A stretch of 64,000 nt of DNA from Rhodococcus erythropolis NBRC 15567 (GTDB lineage: Bacteria > Actinomycetota > Actinomycetes > Mycobacteriales > Mycobacteriaceae), in assembly GCF_001552595.1 (NCBI RefSeq), contig NZ_BCRM01000001.1, forward strand, positions 496,001-560,000, read 5' to 3'. Under the pieces are notes generated by a model. It ran no database searches, was not told the origin of the DNA, and saw nothing but the letters and a program-made list of their open reading frames with translations. Below, piece after piece: positions 32,244-40,242 of the stretch (its first letter is position 1; every line of letters starts with the position of its first letter). Made by a program: the position numbers and the translations under genes.

Positions 32244-34022
32244 ATGCTTGAATCCGACGCTTCTCAGCCCGCACCGAAAGGGAGCAATCTCCGCGTCCTC
32301 TCGGAGTTCGCTCGACCGCATCTGCCGTCGCTCCTCCTCGGATTGGTACTGGCGCTGTGCGGCTCGGCGGCGACGCTGGCAACGCCGATGGTCACCAAGT
32401 GGGTTCTCGACACCCTCGATACCGGTGCGTCGCTGAAGGGACCGATCCTCACGCTCGTCGTCCTTCTGATCGTCGGTGCTGTGCTCGGTTGTGCTCAGTG
32501 GATCGTTCTCGGAACCGCCGCCGAGAAGGTTGTCTTCGACGCCAGGTCTTCGCTGGTGAGGCGATTCCTGGCGGCGACCGTACCTTCGCTGCAATCGCGA
32601 TCCGTGGGTGAATTGGTCACCCGGGTCACGTCGGACACCTTGCTGCTGCGGGAGGCGGCGTCGTCGGCCGCAGTGAATATTCTGAACGCAGCCGCGTTGA
32701 CCATCGGAACGATTGTTCTGATGGGCGTTCTGGATCTGCCGTTGTTGGGGGTCACCATGGTGGCAATCGTGTTCGCCTCCATACTCTTTGCCGTTCTGAT
32801 GCCTCGGATTTCCGCAGCCGAAGCGCGAACCCAGGAATCGCTCGGTCAGCTCGGCGGCGTACTCGAGGGTGGCTTGCGTGCGATCCGGACGGTCAAGGTT
32901 TCCCTCGCCGAGGATCGCGTCGGCGCTCTGGTGACGACCAATGCGTCCGATGCGAAAAAGCATGCGATCACGGCGGTTCGAGTGTCGGCAACCGCGTGGA
33001 CTGTCGCGTGGACCGCCATTCAAGGATCGATCATTGCCATCCTGGGCTTCGGTGCCTGGCGAGTCGCCGACGGTGAAATGGCAGTCTCGACGCTCATCGC
33101 GTTTCTGCTCTACGCCTTCACCCTGATGGGGCCGGTGTCGGAGCTTGCGCAGAACGTGACTTCTGTTCAGTCGGGAATCGCGGCAGCTATCCGGATTCGC
33201 GAGATGCAGTCGTTGCCCACCGAGCAGTACGACGAGGTCGTGGACGTGGTCGCGAAAACAAATGCTGCCGCGCCGCTGATCGAGTTGCGCGACGTCACCG
33301 TGAGTTACCACGGGTCGAACCAGCCGGCGTTGCGCGATGTCTCGCTGGTCATTCCGACGCGTGGGCACATGGCCATCGTCGGCCCGTCGGGTGCCGGAAA
33401 GACGACCTTGCTCTCGACTGTGCTGCGATTTGTCGAACCGCGATCGGGTGAGGTTCTCCTGCATGGAGTCGGTTACGACGCGCTCGATCACCGCGCTGTG
33501 CGCGAGAGTCTCGCGTACGTGGAGCAAGAGACACCGGTGGTGCCCGGAACGATTCGGGAGAACGTCGTCTTCAGCCATCCCGACGCGACGGACGAAGAAG
33601 TCCAGGCCGTTCTGCGCTTGCTCCGACTCGACGACGCGATCGAGGCCCTGCCGAACGGACTCGACACCGCTCTGACGGCCACCTCGCTGTCGGGCGGCCA
33701 ACGTCAGCGGATCGCGATGGCACGCGCAGTTCTGCGACCGAGTGCTTTGCTTCTGCTCGACGAAGCCACTGCCCAGGTCGACACACTCACCGAAGCCGCG
33801 ATTGTCGACGCGATCAACGAACGTGCACGTACCGGGGCCGTGGTGACCATCGCTCACCGGCTCTCAACGGTGCGTGACGCCGACTGGATCGTGGTCATGG
33901 AAGACGGTCGGATCCGCAACATCGGCAACCATGACGAGCTCATGGACAAGGACGATCTGTACCGCGACATGGTGGTTGCCGGCCGGCTCGATCAGGGCGA
34001 GGCGATGCTCGAAGATTGTTGA
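32244..34022 (+). CDS. ABC exporter, fused permease-ATPase
   Basis: A protein of 592 residues from ATG 32244. About six membrane segments fill residues 20-310 (SLLLGLVLALCGSAATLATP, AALTIGTIVLMGVLDLPLLG). The ATPase domain has Walker A GPSGAGKTT, signature LSGGQRQRIAMARA, Walker B LLLLDEATAQVD and the His in VTIAHRLSTV. This half-transporter probably works as a homodimer for drug or lipid export. The divergent TetR gene and shared operator support an efflux role. Confidence 0.95.
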   Translation: MLESDASQPAPKGSNLRVLSEFARPHLPSLLLGLVLALCGSAATLATPMVTKWVLDTLDTGASLKGPILTLVVLLIVGAVLGCAQWIVLGTAAEKVVFDARSSLVRRFLAATVPSLQSRSVGELVTRVTSDTLLLREAASSAAVNILNAAALTIGTIVLMGVLDLPLLGVTMVAIVFASILFAVLMPRISAAEARTQESLGQLGGVLEGGLRAIRTVKVSLAEDRVGALVTTNASDAKKHAITAVRVSATAWTVAWTAIQGSIIAILGFGAWRVADGEMAVSTLIAFLLYAFTLMGPVSELAQNVTSVQSGIAAAIRIREMQSLPTEQYDEVVDVVAKTNAAAPLIELRDVTVSYHGSNQPALRDVSLVIPTRGHMAIVGPSGAGKTTLLSTVLRFVEPRSGEVLLHGVGYDALDHRAVRESLAYVEQETPVVPGTIRENVVFSHPDATDEEVQAVLRLLRLDDAIEALPNGLDTALTATSLSGGQRQRIAMARAVLRPSALLLLDEATAQVDTLTEAAIVDAINERARTGAVVTIAHRLSTVRDADWIVVMEDGRIRNIGNHDELMDKDDLYRDMVVAGRLDQGEAMLEDC

Positions 34023-34054
34023 CCCGGCGCATCGGCATGTGCGAGAGTGCTGTT

Positions 34055-34072
34055 ACCGAGCGATCGCTCGGT
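34055..34072. promoter_or_regulatory. 18-bp perfect palindrome ACCGAGCGATCGCTCGGT
   Basis: ACCGAGCGATCGCTCGGT lies 25 bp before the acyl-CoA dehydrogenase start codon. Similar ACCGA(N)CGGT palindromes are common TetR-family operators before actinobacterial acyl-CoA genes. The cognate regulator is not identifiable in the window. Confidence 0.7.
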
Positions 34073-34097
34073 CGGGATGTTCTTTCGGAGGTGGCTG

Positions 34098-35309
34098 GTG
34101 GCAATCGATCTGACGTACGCGCCCGAGGTGGTGGCGCTGATCGAGAAGACGCGCGACTTCACGCGCAACGTAGTGCTCCCCATCGAAGACGAACACGCCG
34201 GTGACATCGCCGTCGCGGGTGGCGATGCCATCCGCATCGAGATGCAGGCGGCAGCAAAAGAAGCCGGTGTCTTCGCACCGCATGCACCGATTGAGTACGG
34301 CGGCCACGGACTCAACATGAGTGATCGCGCGCCTGTCTTCGAGGAAGCCGGCTACTCGCTCTTCGGGCCGACGGCGCTCAACATCGCTGCGCCGGACGAG
34401 GGCAATGTTCACATGCTGGCCCACGTCGCGAACGAAGCACAGAAGCAGCAGTTCCTCGCGCCGCTCGCAAGCGGGGACATGCGGTCGGCATTCGCCATGA
34501 CCGAACCCGCTCCGGGAGCGGGATCCGATCCCTCGGCTTTGAACACCCGCGCCGAGAAAGTCCCCGGTGGCTGGAAGATCAACGGTAAGAAATGGTTCAT
34601 CACCGGCGCCGACGGCGCCGGATTCTTCATCATCATGGCGCGCACCTCCGGCGAGCCCGGGCAGCGCGGCGGAGCGACCATGTTCCTGACGCCGACGGAC
34701 ACAGCGGGTCTCATCGTGGGTCGACACATCGACACCCTCGACAAGGCCATGATCGGCGGGCACTGCGAGGTCACGTTCGAGGATCTCTTCGTTCCCGACG
34801 AGGCCGTTCTCGGTGAGGTCGATCAGGGTTTCGCTTACGCGCAGGTTCGTCTCGGTCCCGCCCGGATGACGCACGTGATGCGCTGGCTCGGTGCAGCGCG
34901 CCGCGGCCACGACGTCGCCGTGGCCAGGGTTGCCGAACGAGAAGGCTTCGGCTCGAAACTCGGTGATCTCGGAATGATCCAGAAGATGGTCGCCGACAAC
35001 GAGATCGACATCGCAGCCAGTCGCGCACTTCTGGTGCAGGCCTGCTTCGAACTCGATCAGGGCGGGCACGCGAGCAACGCGACGTCCATCGCCAAGACCT
35101 ACGCGGCCGAGGCGATCTTCCGGATCGTCGACCGCTCCATTCAGATGTGTGGCGGAATGGGCGTGTCCGGCGATCTGCCGCTGGCACGGTTGTCCCGCGA
35201 AGTGCGTCCCTTCCGCGTTTACGACGGTCCGTCCGAGGTTCATCGCTGGGCAATTGCGAAACGTGTTGTCGGCGCTGCGAAGCGCGCTGCTCGGGAGGAG
35301 TCGAAGTGA
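34098..35309 (+). CDS. Acyl-CoA dehydrogenase, ACAD10/11-like
   Basis: A protein of 403 residues from GTG 34098 (GGAGG 6 nt upstream). FAD motifs: MTEPAPGAGSDPSALNT and WKINGKKWFITGADGAGF; C-terminal region MCGGMGVSGDLPLARLSREV then VYDGPSEVHRWAIAKRVVGA. The GPSEVHR ending is that of the ACAD10/ACAD11 branch rather than ordinary FadE enzymes. It overlaps the APH-like kinase gene by 4 bp, the two domains that are fused in ACAD10/11. It probably acts on 4-hydroxy- or branched acyl-CoA (inferred). Confidence 0.92.
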   Translation: MAIDLTYAPEVVALIEKTRDFTRNVVLPIEDEHAGDIAVAGGDAIRIEMQAAAKEAGVFAPHAPIEYGGHGLNMSDRAPVFEEAGYSLFGPTALNIAAPDEGNVHMLAHVANEAQKQQFLAPLASGDMRSAFAMTEPAPGAGSDPSALNTRAEKVPGGWKINGKKWFITGADGAGFFIIMARTSGEPGQRGGATMFLTPTDTAGLIVGRHIDTLDKAMIGGHCEVTFEDLFVPDEAVLGEVDQGFAYAQVRLGPARMTHVMRWLGAARRGHDVAVARVAEREGFGSKLGDLGMIQKMVADNEIDIAASRALLVQACFELDQGGHASNATSIAKTYAAEAIFRIVDRSIQMCGGMGVSGDLPLARLSREVRPFRVYDGPSEVHRWAIAKRVVGAAKRAAREESK

Positions 35310-36331
35310 CGGACTTCCCAGGACTCGATCTCGCGGCGCTCCACAAGTATCTGCAAGCCGCAGGCGTCGAGGTGAGCGGTGAGTTGCGAGCCGAACTGAT
35401 TTCAGGCGGCAAATCCAATCTCACCTACGGAATCTTCGACGACAACTCGAAGTGGATTCTGCGTCGTCCACCCACGGCCGGCCTGACGCCTTCGGCGCAC
35501 GACGTTGCGCGCGAGTTCCGAATCACCTCGGCGTTGCAGAACACTGCCGTGCCGGTCGCGCCGACCGTCGTGCTGTGCGAGGACGCCTCGGTGATGGGTG
35601 CGTCGTTCACGGTGGTCGAGTTCGTCACCGGTCAAGTGATCCGGACCAAAACCGAGTTGGAAGCTGTTCCGGCAGAGCTGGTCACGCAGTGCACCGACGA
35701 GTTGGTGCGTGTTCTCGCTGCCCTGCACGACGTCGACTACAACGCAGTGGGTCTCGGCGAACTCGGCCGACCCGACGGTTACGTAGCCCGCCAGGTGAAG
35801 TTGTGGGCCGGTCAATGGTCACGCGTCAAGACCGAGGACTCGGCCGATGTGGACAGGTTGGCGTCGAGCCTCGCGGAATTGATTCCGGCTGAATCGGCTT
35901 CGTCGATCGTGCACGGCGACTACCGGATCGACAACACGATTCTCGCGGCGAACGACGTCACCAAGGTTGCCGCAGTGGTGGACTGGGAACTGTCGACGCT
36001 GGGAGATCCGCTGGCGGACATCGCGATGATGTGCGTCTATCGGCATCCCGCGCTGGATCTGGTTCTGGGTGAGCCTGCTGCGTGGACGAGCCCGTCGCTA
36101 CCGTCCGTTGTCGATCTGGCGCAACGGTATTCGTCCGTTTCGGGTCGTGAACTGGCGCATTGGAACTTCTACATGGCGCTCGGGTTCTTCAAACTCGCCG
36201 TCGTGGCGCAGGGCATCGATCACCGATTCCGAGCAGGCGCCACCGTCGGTGGGGGATTCGACAAGGCTGGATCTTCTGTGCCGGAACTGATCTCGGCCGG
36301 ACTCAATGCACTGCAAGGGAAATTCGAATGA
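35306..36331 (+). CDS. APH-like phosphotransferase family protein
   Basis: A protein of 341 residues from GTG 35306. Kinase-fold motifs: GGKSNLTYGIFDDNSKWILR (nucleotide-binding loop and Lys region), VHGDYRIDNTIL (catalytic HGDxxxxN) and VVDWELSTLGDPLADIA (metal-binding DWE). It belongs to the aminoglycoside-phosphotransferase-like family next to acyl-CoA dehydrogenases, as in ACAD10/11 and LvaA, which phosphorylates 4-hydroxyacyl-CoA. It overlaps both neighbours by 4 bp. The substrate is inferred, not shown. Confidence 0.92.
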   Translation: MTDFPGLDLAALHKYLQAAGVEVSGELRAELISGGKSNLTYGIFDDNSKWILRRPPTAGLTPSAHDVAREFRITSALQNTAVPVAPTVVLCEDASVMGASFTVVEFVTGQVIRTKTELEAVPAELVTQCTDELVRVLAALHDVDYNAVGLGELGRPDGYVARQVKLWAGQWSRVKTEDSADVDRLASSLAELIPAESASSIVHGDYRIDNTILAANDVTKVAAVVDWELSTLGDPLADIAMMCVYRHPALDLVLGEPAAWTSPSLPSVVDLAQRYSSVSGRELAHWNFYMALGFFKLAVVAQGIDHRFRAGATVGGGFDKAGSSVPELISAGLNALQGKFE

Positions 36332-37065
36332 CTCGATCAGCACTGGTCACCGGCGCCTCCAAGGGAATCGGGCTCGGCATCGCAACACGCTTGGCTTCGC
36401 AAGGGTACGGGCTGACCATCACGGCGCGTGATGCCGAACGGCTCGCCGTTGTCGCCGAAGAACTTACGCGCGCCGGATCGCCGGACGTCGTCGTCTCGGC
36501 CGGCGACATGGCGGACGAGAACTTCGCCGCAGCACTCGTAGCCACGCACGGCGAGCGGTTCGGCTCCATGCGAGCCCTCGTCCTCAACGCCGGAGTGGGA
36601 ACCAGTGGGCGAGTGGCTGACTACCCCATGCGACGTTTCGACAAGACCGTTGCCGTCAATCTCCGGACACCGTTCGCACTATTGCAAGCGTCGCTGCCGC
36701 TCCTGCGTACAGCGGCGGACGCGGACCTCGCCGGCGGAGCAAAGGTGATCGCTCTCGCCTCGATGGCCGGCGTCTACGCCGAGAGCGGTCTGGCCGTCTA
36801 CGGAGCCACCAAAGCTGCACTCATTTCGATGGTCGAAGCACTCAACGCCGAGGAATCCGGAAACGGAGTGAGCGCGACGGCCATTGCTCCCGGTTACGTC
36901 GACACGGACATGTCGGCGTGGACGCACGATCGGATCACACCCGAGACCATGATCAAGGTCGACGACATCGTGGAGTTGGTGGACGGACTGCTCAAGCTCT
37001 CGTCTCGAGCAGTGGTTCCGAAGGTCGTCATGACGCGTGCTGGGACCAACGGCTACTCCGCCTGA
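36328..37065 (+). CDS. SDR-family oxidoreductase
   Basis: A protein of 245 residues from ATG 36328. Motifs: TGASKGIGLGIATRLA, LNAGVGTSG (in place of NNAG), the Ser in IALASMAGVYAES, and YGATKAALISM. It ends VVMTRAGTNGYSA, without the usual C-terminal extension. It is coupled to the kinase gene and could interconvert keto and hydroxy acyl-CoA for that pathway, as the SDR LvaD does in the Pseudomonas levulinate pathway (inferred). Confidence 0.92.
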   Translation: MTRSALVTGASKGIGLGIATRLASQGYGLTITARDAERLAVVAEELTRAGSPDVVVSAGDMADENFAAALVATHGERFGSMRALVLNAGVGTSGRVADYPMRRFDKTVAVNLRTPFALLQASLPLLRTAADADLAGGAKVIALASMAGVYAESGLAVYGATKAALISMVEALNAEESGNGVSATAIAPGYVDTDMSAWTHDRITPETMIKVDDIVELVDGLLKLSSRAVVPKVVMTRAGTNGYSA

Positions 37066-37069
37066 AATT

Positions 37070-37615
37070 TCAATCCAGCTTGGCTTCGCCCCGCTTGCGG
37101 AAAAAGTGGAAGCCGGGCACTCCGACGATCGCCTGACGCAGGTCCTTTACCACTCCGAGGAGTTCGTGGATCTCGGGCGAGACGGAGTCCAAGGTTCCGA
37201 GGATGGGCAGCACCGCGGTCACGCGGTCGGTGAGCTCCGGCAGTTGGTCGATCAGTTTGATCGCGGCGCTGACCTCCGCCTCGGACAGGTCGTCGGCGAA
37301 TCTGGCCGCCAGCGGCGCGAGCTGCAACGCAATGGGCTCGTAGATCTCGAGGAGTTGTCCCGCGATGTCCGAGGTCTGTTCGACGGCCTCGACCAGCGTC
37401 TCAGCTCGAACGGTCACGGCGGCGGCTCCGATCACGACGCGGTCGGCGTTGTCGGCGATCTGGTTGATGCGTGCCACCAACCTCTCGACCGAGAAGAGGA
37501 GCGCCTCGAGTCGAGTGGGCAGGGTGACCGCAAAAGCGACCGTGGACAGGGACCAGTGCACCACGTCGCCGACGGAGCGGACGACGGTGGAGCTGCCGGG
37601 CAAAACTAGAGCCAT
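37070..37615 (-). CDS. Conserved hypothetical actinobacterial protein, helical
   Basis: A protein of 181 residues starting at ATG 37615. It begins VLPGSSTVVRSVGDVVHWSL and is then mainly amphipathic helix (VERLVARINQIADNADRVVI, then AETLVEAVEQTSDIAGQLLE), ending with the basic tail FHFFRKRGEAK. It has no signal peptide and no obvious enzyme motif, and looks like a peripheral membrane or coiled-coil protein. It converges with the SDR gene with 4 bp between. Function unknown. Confidence 0.72.
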   Translation of the reverse strand: MALVLPGSSTVVRSVGDVVHWSLSTVAFAVTLPTRLEALLFSVERLVARINQIADNADRVVIGAAAVTVRAETLVEAVEQTSDIAGQLLEIYEPIALQLAPLAARFADDLSEAEVSAAIKLIDQLPELTDRVTAVLPILGTLDSVSPEIHELLGVVKDLRQAIVGVPGFHFFRKRGEAKLD

Positions 37616-37759
37616 CCCTCGATACTGCCTGATGTGACGTCAAAGTACAGGTAAATCTCACATTCACGAGGCCAGCGGCGTCTTCGAGGTGTCGGTGCCG
37701 GCGCGGACAATCAATTCACCCGCTGCCTGCTGCACCGCGCAACCTGGAAGGATCGAGAC

Positions 37760-38260
37760 ATGACGGCTATCCGTACGCACACCGTGATCGACTCGCCGAT
37801 CGGGGCGTTGACGCTGGTAGCAGCAGGTGACGACCTCTGCGGGCTGTACATGGCGGAGCATCGCCACAAGCCGGACGAGTCCACGTTCGGTGATCGTTCC
37901 GCGGCGGTCTTCGGTGAAGTCGAATCGCAGCTCACCGAGTACTTCGAGGGTGATCGCACGGAGTTCTCCGTGCCGCTGGCGCCCGTGGGTACCGAGTTCC
38001 AGAAGCGGGTGTGGGATACCTTGCGAACGATCCCGTACGGCGAAACCTGGACATACATGGAGCTCGCGCAAACTTTGGGTAACCCGCTTGCGATCCGTGC
38101 CGCCGCCGCGGCAAACGGCAAGAATCCGATCAGCATCATCGTTCCCTGCCATCGTGTGGTCGGTAGCGACGGAAGTCTGACCGGTTTCGCCGGCGGCCTC
38201 GAACGCAAGCGGTTCCTGCTCGACCGCGAGCACGGCGGCGAATCGGACGTCCTCTTCTGA
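37760..38260 (+). CDS. ogt: Methylated-DNA--protein-cysteine methyltransferase
   Basis: A protein of 166 residues. The acceptor site is IIVPCHRVVGSDGSL, the Asn-hinge and Arg-finger region NPLAIRAAAAANGKNP, and the HTH GTEFQKRVWDTLRTIPYGET. It removes O6-alkyl groups from guanine in a single-use reaction. It is the first gene of the repair operon; the sigma factor gene starts 43 bp downstream. Confidence 0.95.
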   Translation: MTAIRTHTVIDSPIGALTLVAAGDDLCGLYMAEHRHKPDESTFGDRSAAVFGEVESQLTEYFEGDRTEFSVPLAPVGTEFQKRVWDTLRTIPYGETWTYMELAQTLGNPLAIRAAAAANGKNPISIIVPCHRVVGSDGSLTGFAGGLERKRFLLDREHGGESDVLF

Positions 38261-38303
38261 TGCGCTCGGCTCACAATTCGGTGATCGGGAACGTCTACCG
38301 ATC

Positions 38304-38801
38304 GTGAGACTCAAACCGTTCGAAGACGTCGTGACCGAATACGGTGCAGTGGTCCTCCGTGTCTGCCGCGCGGTGGTCGGTCCCGTCGACGCCGAGGACG
38401 CGTGGTCCGAGACGTTCATCGCAGCGATGCGGGCATATCCGGATCTGAATCCGGACGCGAACATCGAAGCCTGGCTGGTGACCATCGCGCACCGCAAGGC
38501 AATCGACATCACCCGAGTGCGCGCCCGCGTGGCCGTGCCGACAGACGAGGTTCCGGAGTTGCCGACGCGAATCGGCGTACCCGGAACGTGGGATCACGAA
38601 CTCTGGGACGCACTCGAACAGCTACCGCTCAAACAACGTGCGGCAGTCGCCTATCACTTTCTGGGTGGGCTGCCGTACGCAGAGATCGCGGACATCCTCG
38701 GCAACACCCCGGCGGCCGCCAGACGCGCGGGTGCCGACGGTATCGCCACACTACGAAGAACCTACTTGTCCGCTACCGCTGCGGAAGGGAGTCACTCATG
38801 A
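38304..38801 (+). CDS. RNA polymerase sigma factor (ECF-like) in alkylation-repair operon
   Basis: A protein of 165 residues from GTG 38304. Region 2 is at about residues 20-72 (VDAEDAWSETFIAAMRAYPD, IEAWLVTIAHRKAIDITRVR), and region 4 at about 105-155 (ALEQLPLKQRAAVAYHFLGG then PYAEIADILGNTPAAARRAG). It is embedded between two ogt-type genes and overlaps the second by 4 bp; no anti-sigma gene is present. It may direct transcription of the repair genes in response to alkylation (inferred). Confidence 0.88.
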   Translation: MRLKPFEDVVTEYGAVVLRVCRAVVGPVDAEDAWSETFIAAMRAYPDLNPDANIEAWLVTIAHRKAIDITRVRARVAVPTDEVPELPTRIGVPGTWDHELWDALEQLPLKQRAAVAYHFLGGLPYAEIADILGNTPAAARRAGADGIATLRRTYLSATAAEGSHS

Positions 38802-39397
38802 GTAACGATGTGTTCGAGGCGCTTCCAGCCGTTGACGCTGACGCCATGATCCGCCTACGGGCGCGCCTGGCTGCGCAGGCGTCCGAAGCTGAATTGATCG
38901 ACGTGGCATATCGAACCGTCGATTCGCCGGTCGGAAAGCTGCTCCTGGCGGCGACCGATGTCGGCCTGGTGCGGGTTGCCTTTGCCGTCGAAGGGCACGA
39001 CCTCGTTCTGGAACGTTTGGCGGACACCGTCAGCCCCCGTGTGCTTCATTACCCGCGCAGGCTGGACACTGTCGCTCGCGAGTTGGACGAGTACTTTGCC
39101 GGTGCGCGTCGAGAATTCGATCTGCGCTTGGACTTCCAACTCGCGAAGGGGTTCCGACGCGAAGTGTTGCGTCATCTCCCCGAGATCGAATACGGCCACA
39201 CTGCAAGCTATTCGGTGGTCGCAGCAGCGTCGGGAAGCCCACGTGCCGTGCGTGCCGTGGGGACCGCATGCGCAAAGAATCCGCTGCCGTTGGTGGTCCC
39301 GTGTCACCGGGTGGTGCGCAGCGACGGCAGCCTCGGGCAGTACGCCGGCGGCCCCGAACTGAAAGCCATTCTGCTGGATCTGGAAGCCGGCCGGTGA
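38798..39397 (+). CDS. Second alkyltransferase (Ogt/Ada-C-like) with N-terminal extension
   Basis: A protein of 199 residues. An N-terminal helical extension of about 35 residues (ADAMIRLRARLAAQASEAEL) precedes the alkyltransferase domain. The domain has GSPRAVRAVG (Arg finger) and the acceptor LVVPCHRVVRSDGSL. The Ada zinc/phosphotriester domain is absent. Coupling to the sigma factor gene upstream raises the possibility that it is a sensor as well as a repair protein. It overlaps alkA by 4 bp. Confidence 0.92.
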   Translation: MSNDVFEALPAVDADAMIRLRARLAAQASEAELIDVAYRTVDSPVGKLLLAATDVGLVRVAFAVEGHDLVLERLADTVSPRVLHYPRRLDTVARELDEYFAGARREFDLRLDFQLAKGFRREVLRHLPEIEYGHTASYSVVAAASGSPRAVRAVGTACAKNPLPLVVPCHRVVRSDGSLGQYAGGPELKAILLDLEAGR

Positions 39398-40239
39398 GCG
39401 CAGTGACGCTGCGCTTTCAGGCGCCCTACGCAGTCGAACCGCTCACCGGTGCCTTGCGGGCTCACTGCGTCGCAGGCCTCGAGCGTCACGACGACGGTGT
39501 TCACACCAGAGTCATCCCGTTGCCTTCCGGTCCGGTAGTTGTGTCGGTGTCGTGGACAGACGGCAGCGTCGTCGTGGATTCCGACGTGCCAGCGGGGGAT
39601 TCCGCAGTGCTGGAGGTGATCGTGCGTCGTTGGCTCGACCTCGACGCCGATCACACTGCTGTCGAAGCAGCGTTCGGTAGCGATGAGTTGTTGGCCCCAC
39701 TCGTTGCCGCCCGTCCAGGATTGCGGGTGCTCGGCTCGGTGGACGGTTTCGAGACCGCAGTGCTCACCGTTCTGGGGCAACAGGTTTCGCTCGCCGCAGC
39801 GAGGACGTTCGGTGGTCGTTTTGTCAGCGCATTCGGAGCGCCGGTGGAAGGGGAGTTTCTTGCCTTCCCTGATCCGGACGCGGTTGCAGCGCAATCGCCG
39901 GAGGACATACAGAAAGCCGTCGGATTGACCACAGCGCGCGCAAGAACAGTGCACACGTTGGCAACTGCGGCAGCGAACGGTCTCGATCTCTCCTGGGATG
40001 CGGATCCTGTCCAATTTCGACAAGAGTTGTTGGCGCTACCGGGAATCGGACCGTGGACCGCTGACTATCTCACTGTTCGAATTCTCGGTGATCGCGACGC
40101 CTTCGTACCCGACGATCTGGTGTTGAAGCGAGCGTTGGGGGTCTCGTCGGGCAAAGAAGCCGCAGCGTTGTCCGAGCGCTGGCGACCCTGGCGAGCGTAC
40201 GCACTCTTTCATCTGTGGACCAAGGAAGCGTTTCTGTAG
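39394..40239 (+). CDS. alkA: DNA-3-methyladenine glycosylase II (AlkA-like)
   Basis: A protein of 281 residues from GTG 39394. The HhH-GPD fold is seen in FETAVLTVLGQQVSLAAART, LLALPGIGPWTADYLTVRIL (helix-hairpin-helix) and the catalytic Asp in DAFVPDDLVLKRAL. It excises alkylated purines such as 3-methyladenine. An AlkA-type N-terminal domain covers about residues 1-90. It ends the repair operon. Confidence 0.94.
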   Translation: MSAVTLRFQAPYAVEPLTGALRAHCVAGLERHDDGVHTRVIPLPSGPVVVSVSWTDGSVVVDSDVPAGDSAVLEVIVRRWLDLDADHTAVEAAFGSDELLAPLVAARPGLRVLGSVDGFETAVLTVLGQQVSLAAARTFGGRFVSAFGAPVEGEFLAFPDPDAVAAQSPEDIQKAVGLTTARARTVHTLATAAANGLDLSWDADPVQFRQELLALPGIGPWTADYLTVRILGDRDAFVPDDLVLKRALGVSSGKEAAALSERWRPWRAYALFHLWTKEAFL

Positions 40240-40242
40240 TGG

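Noticed and set aside
32145-33857. Minus-strand open frame of 570 codons opposite the ABC exporter
   Set aside because: Its composition is rich in Arg, His and Asp without any motif, and the opposite strand encodes clear ABC motifs.
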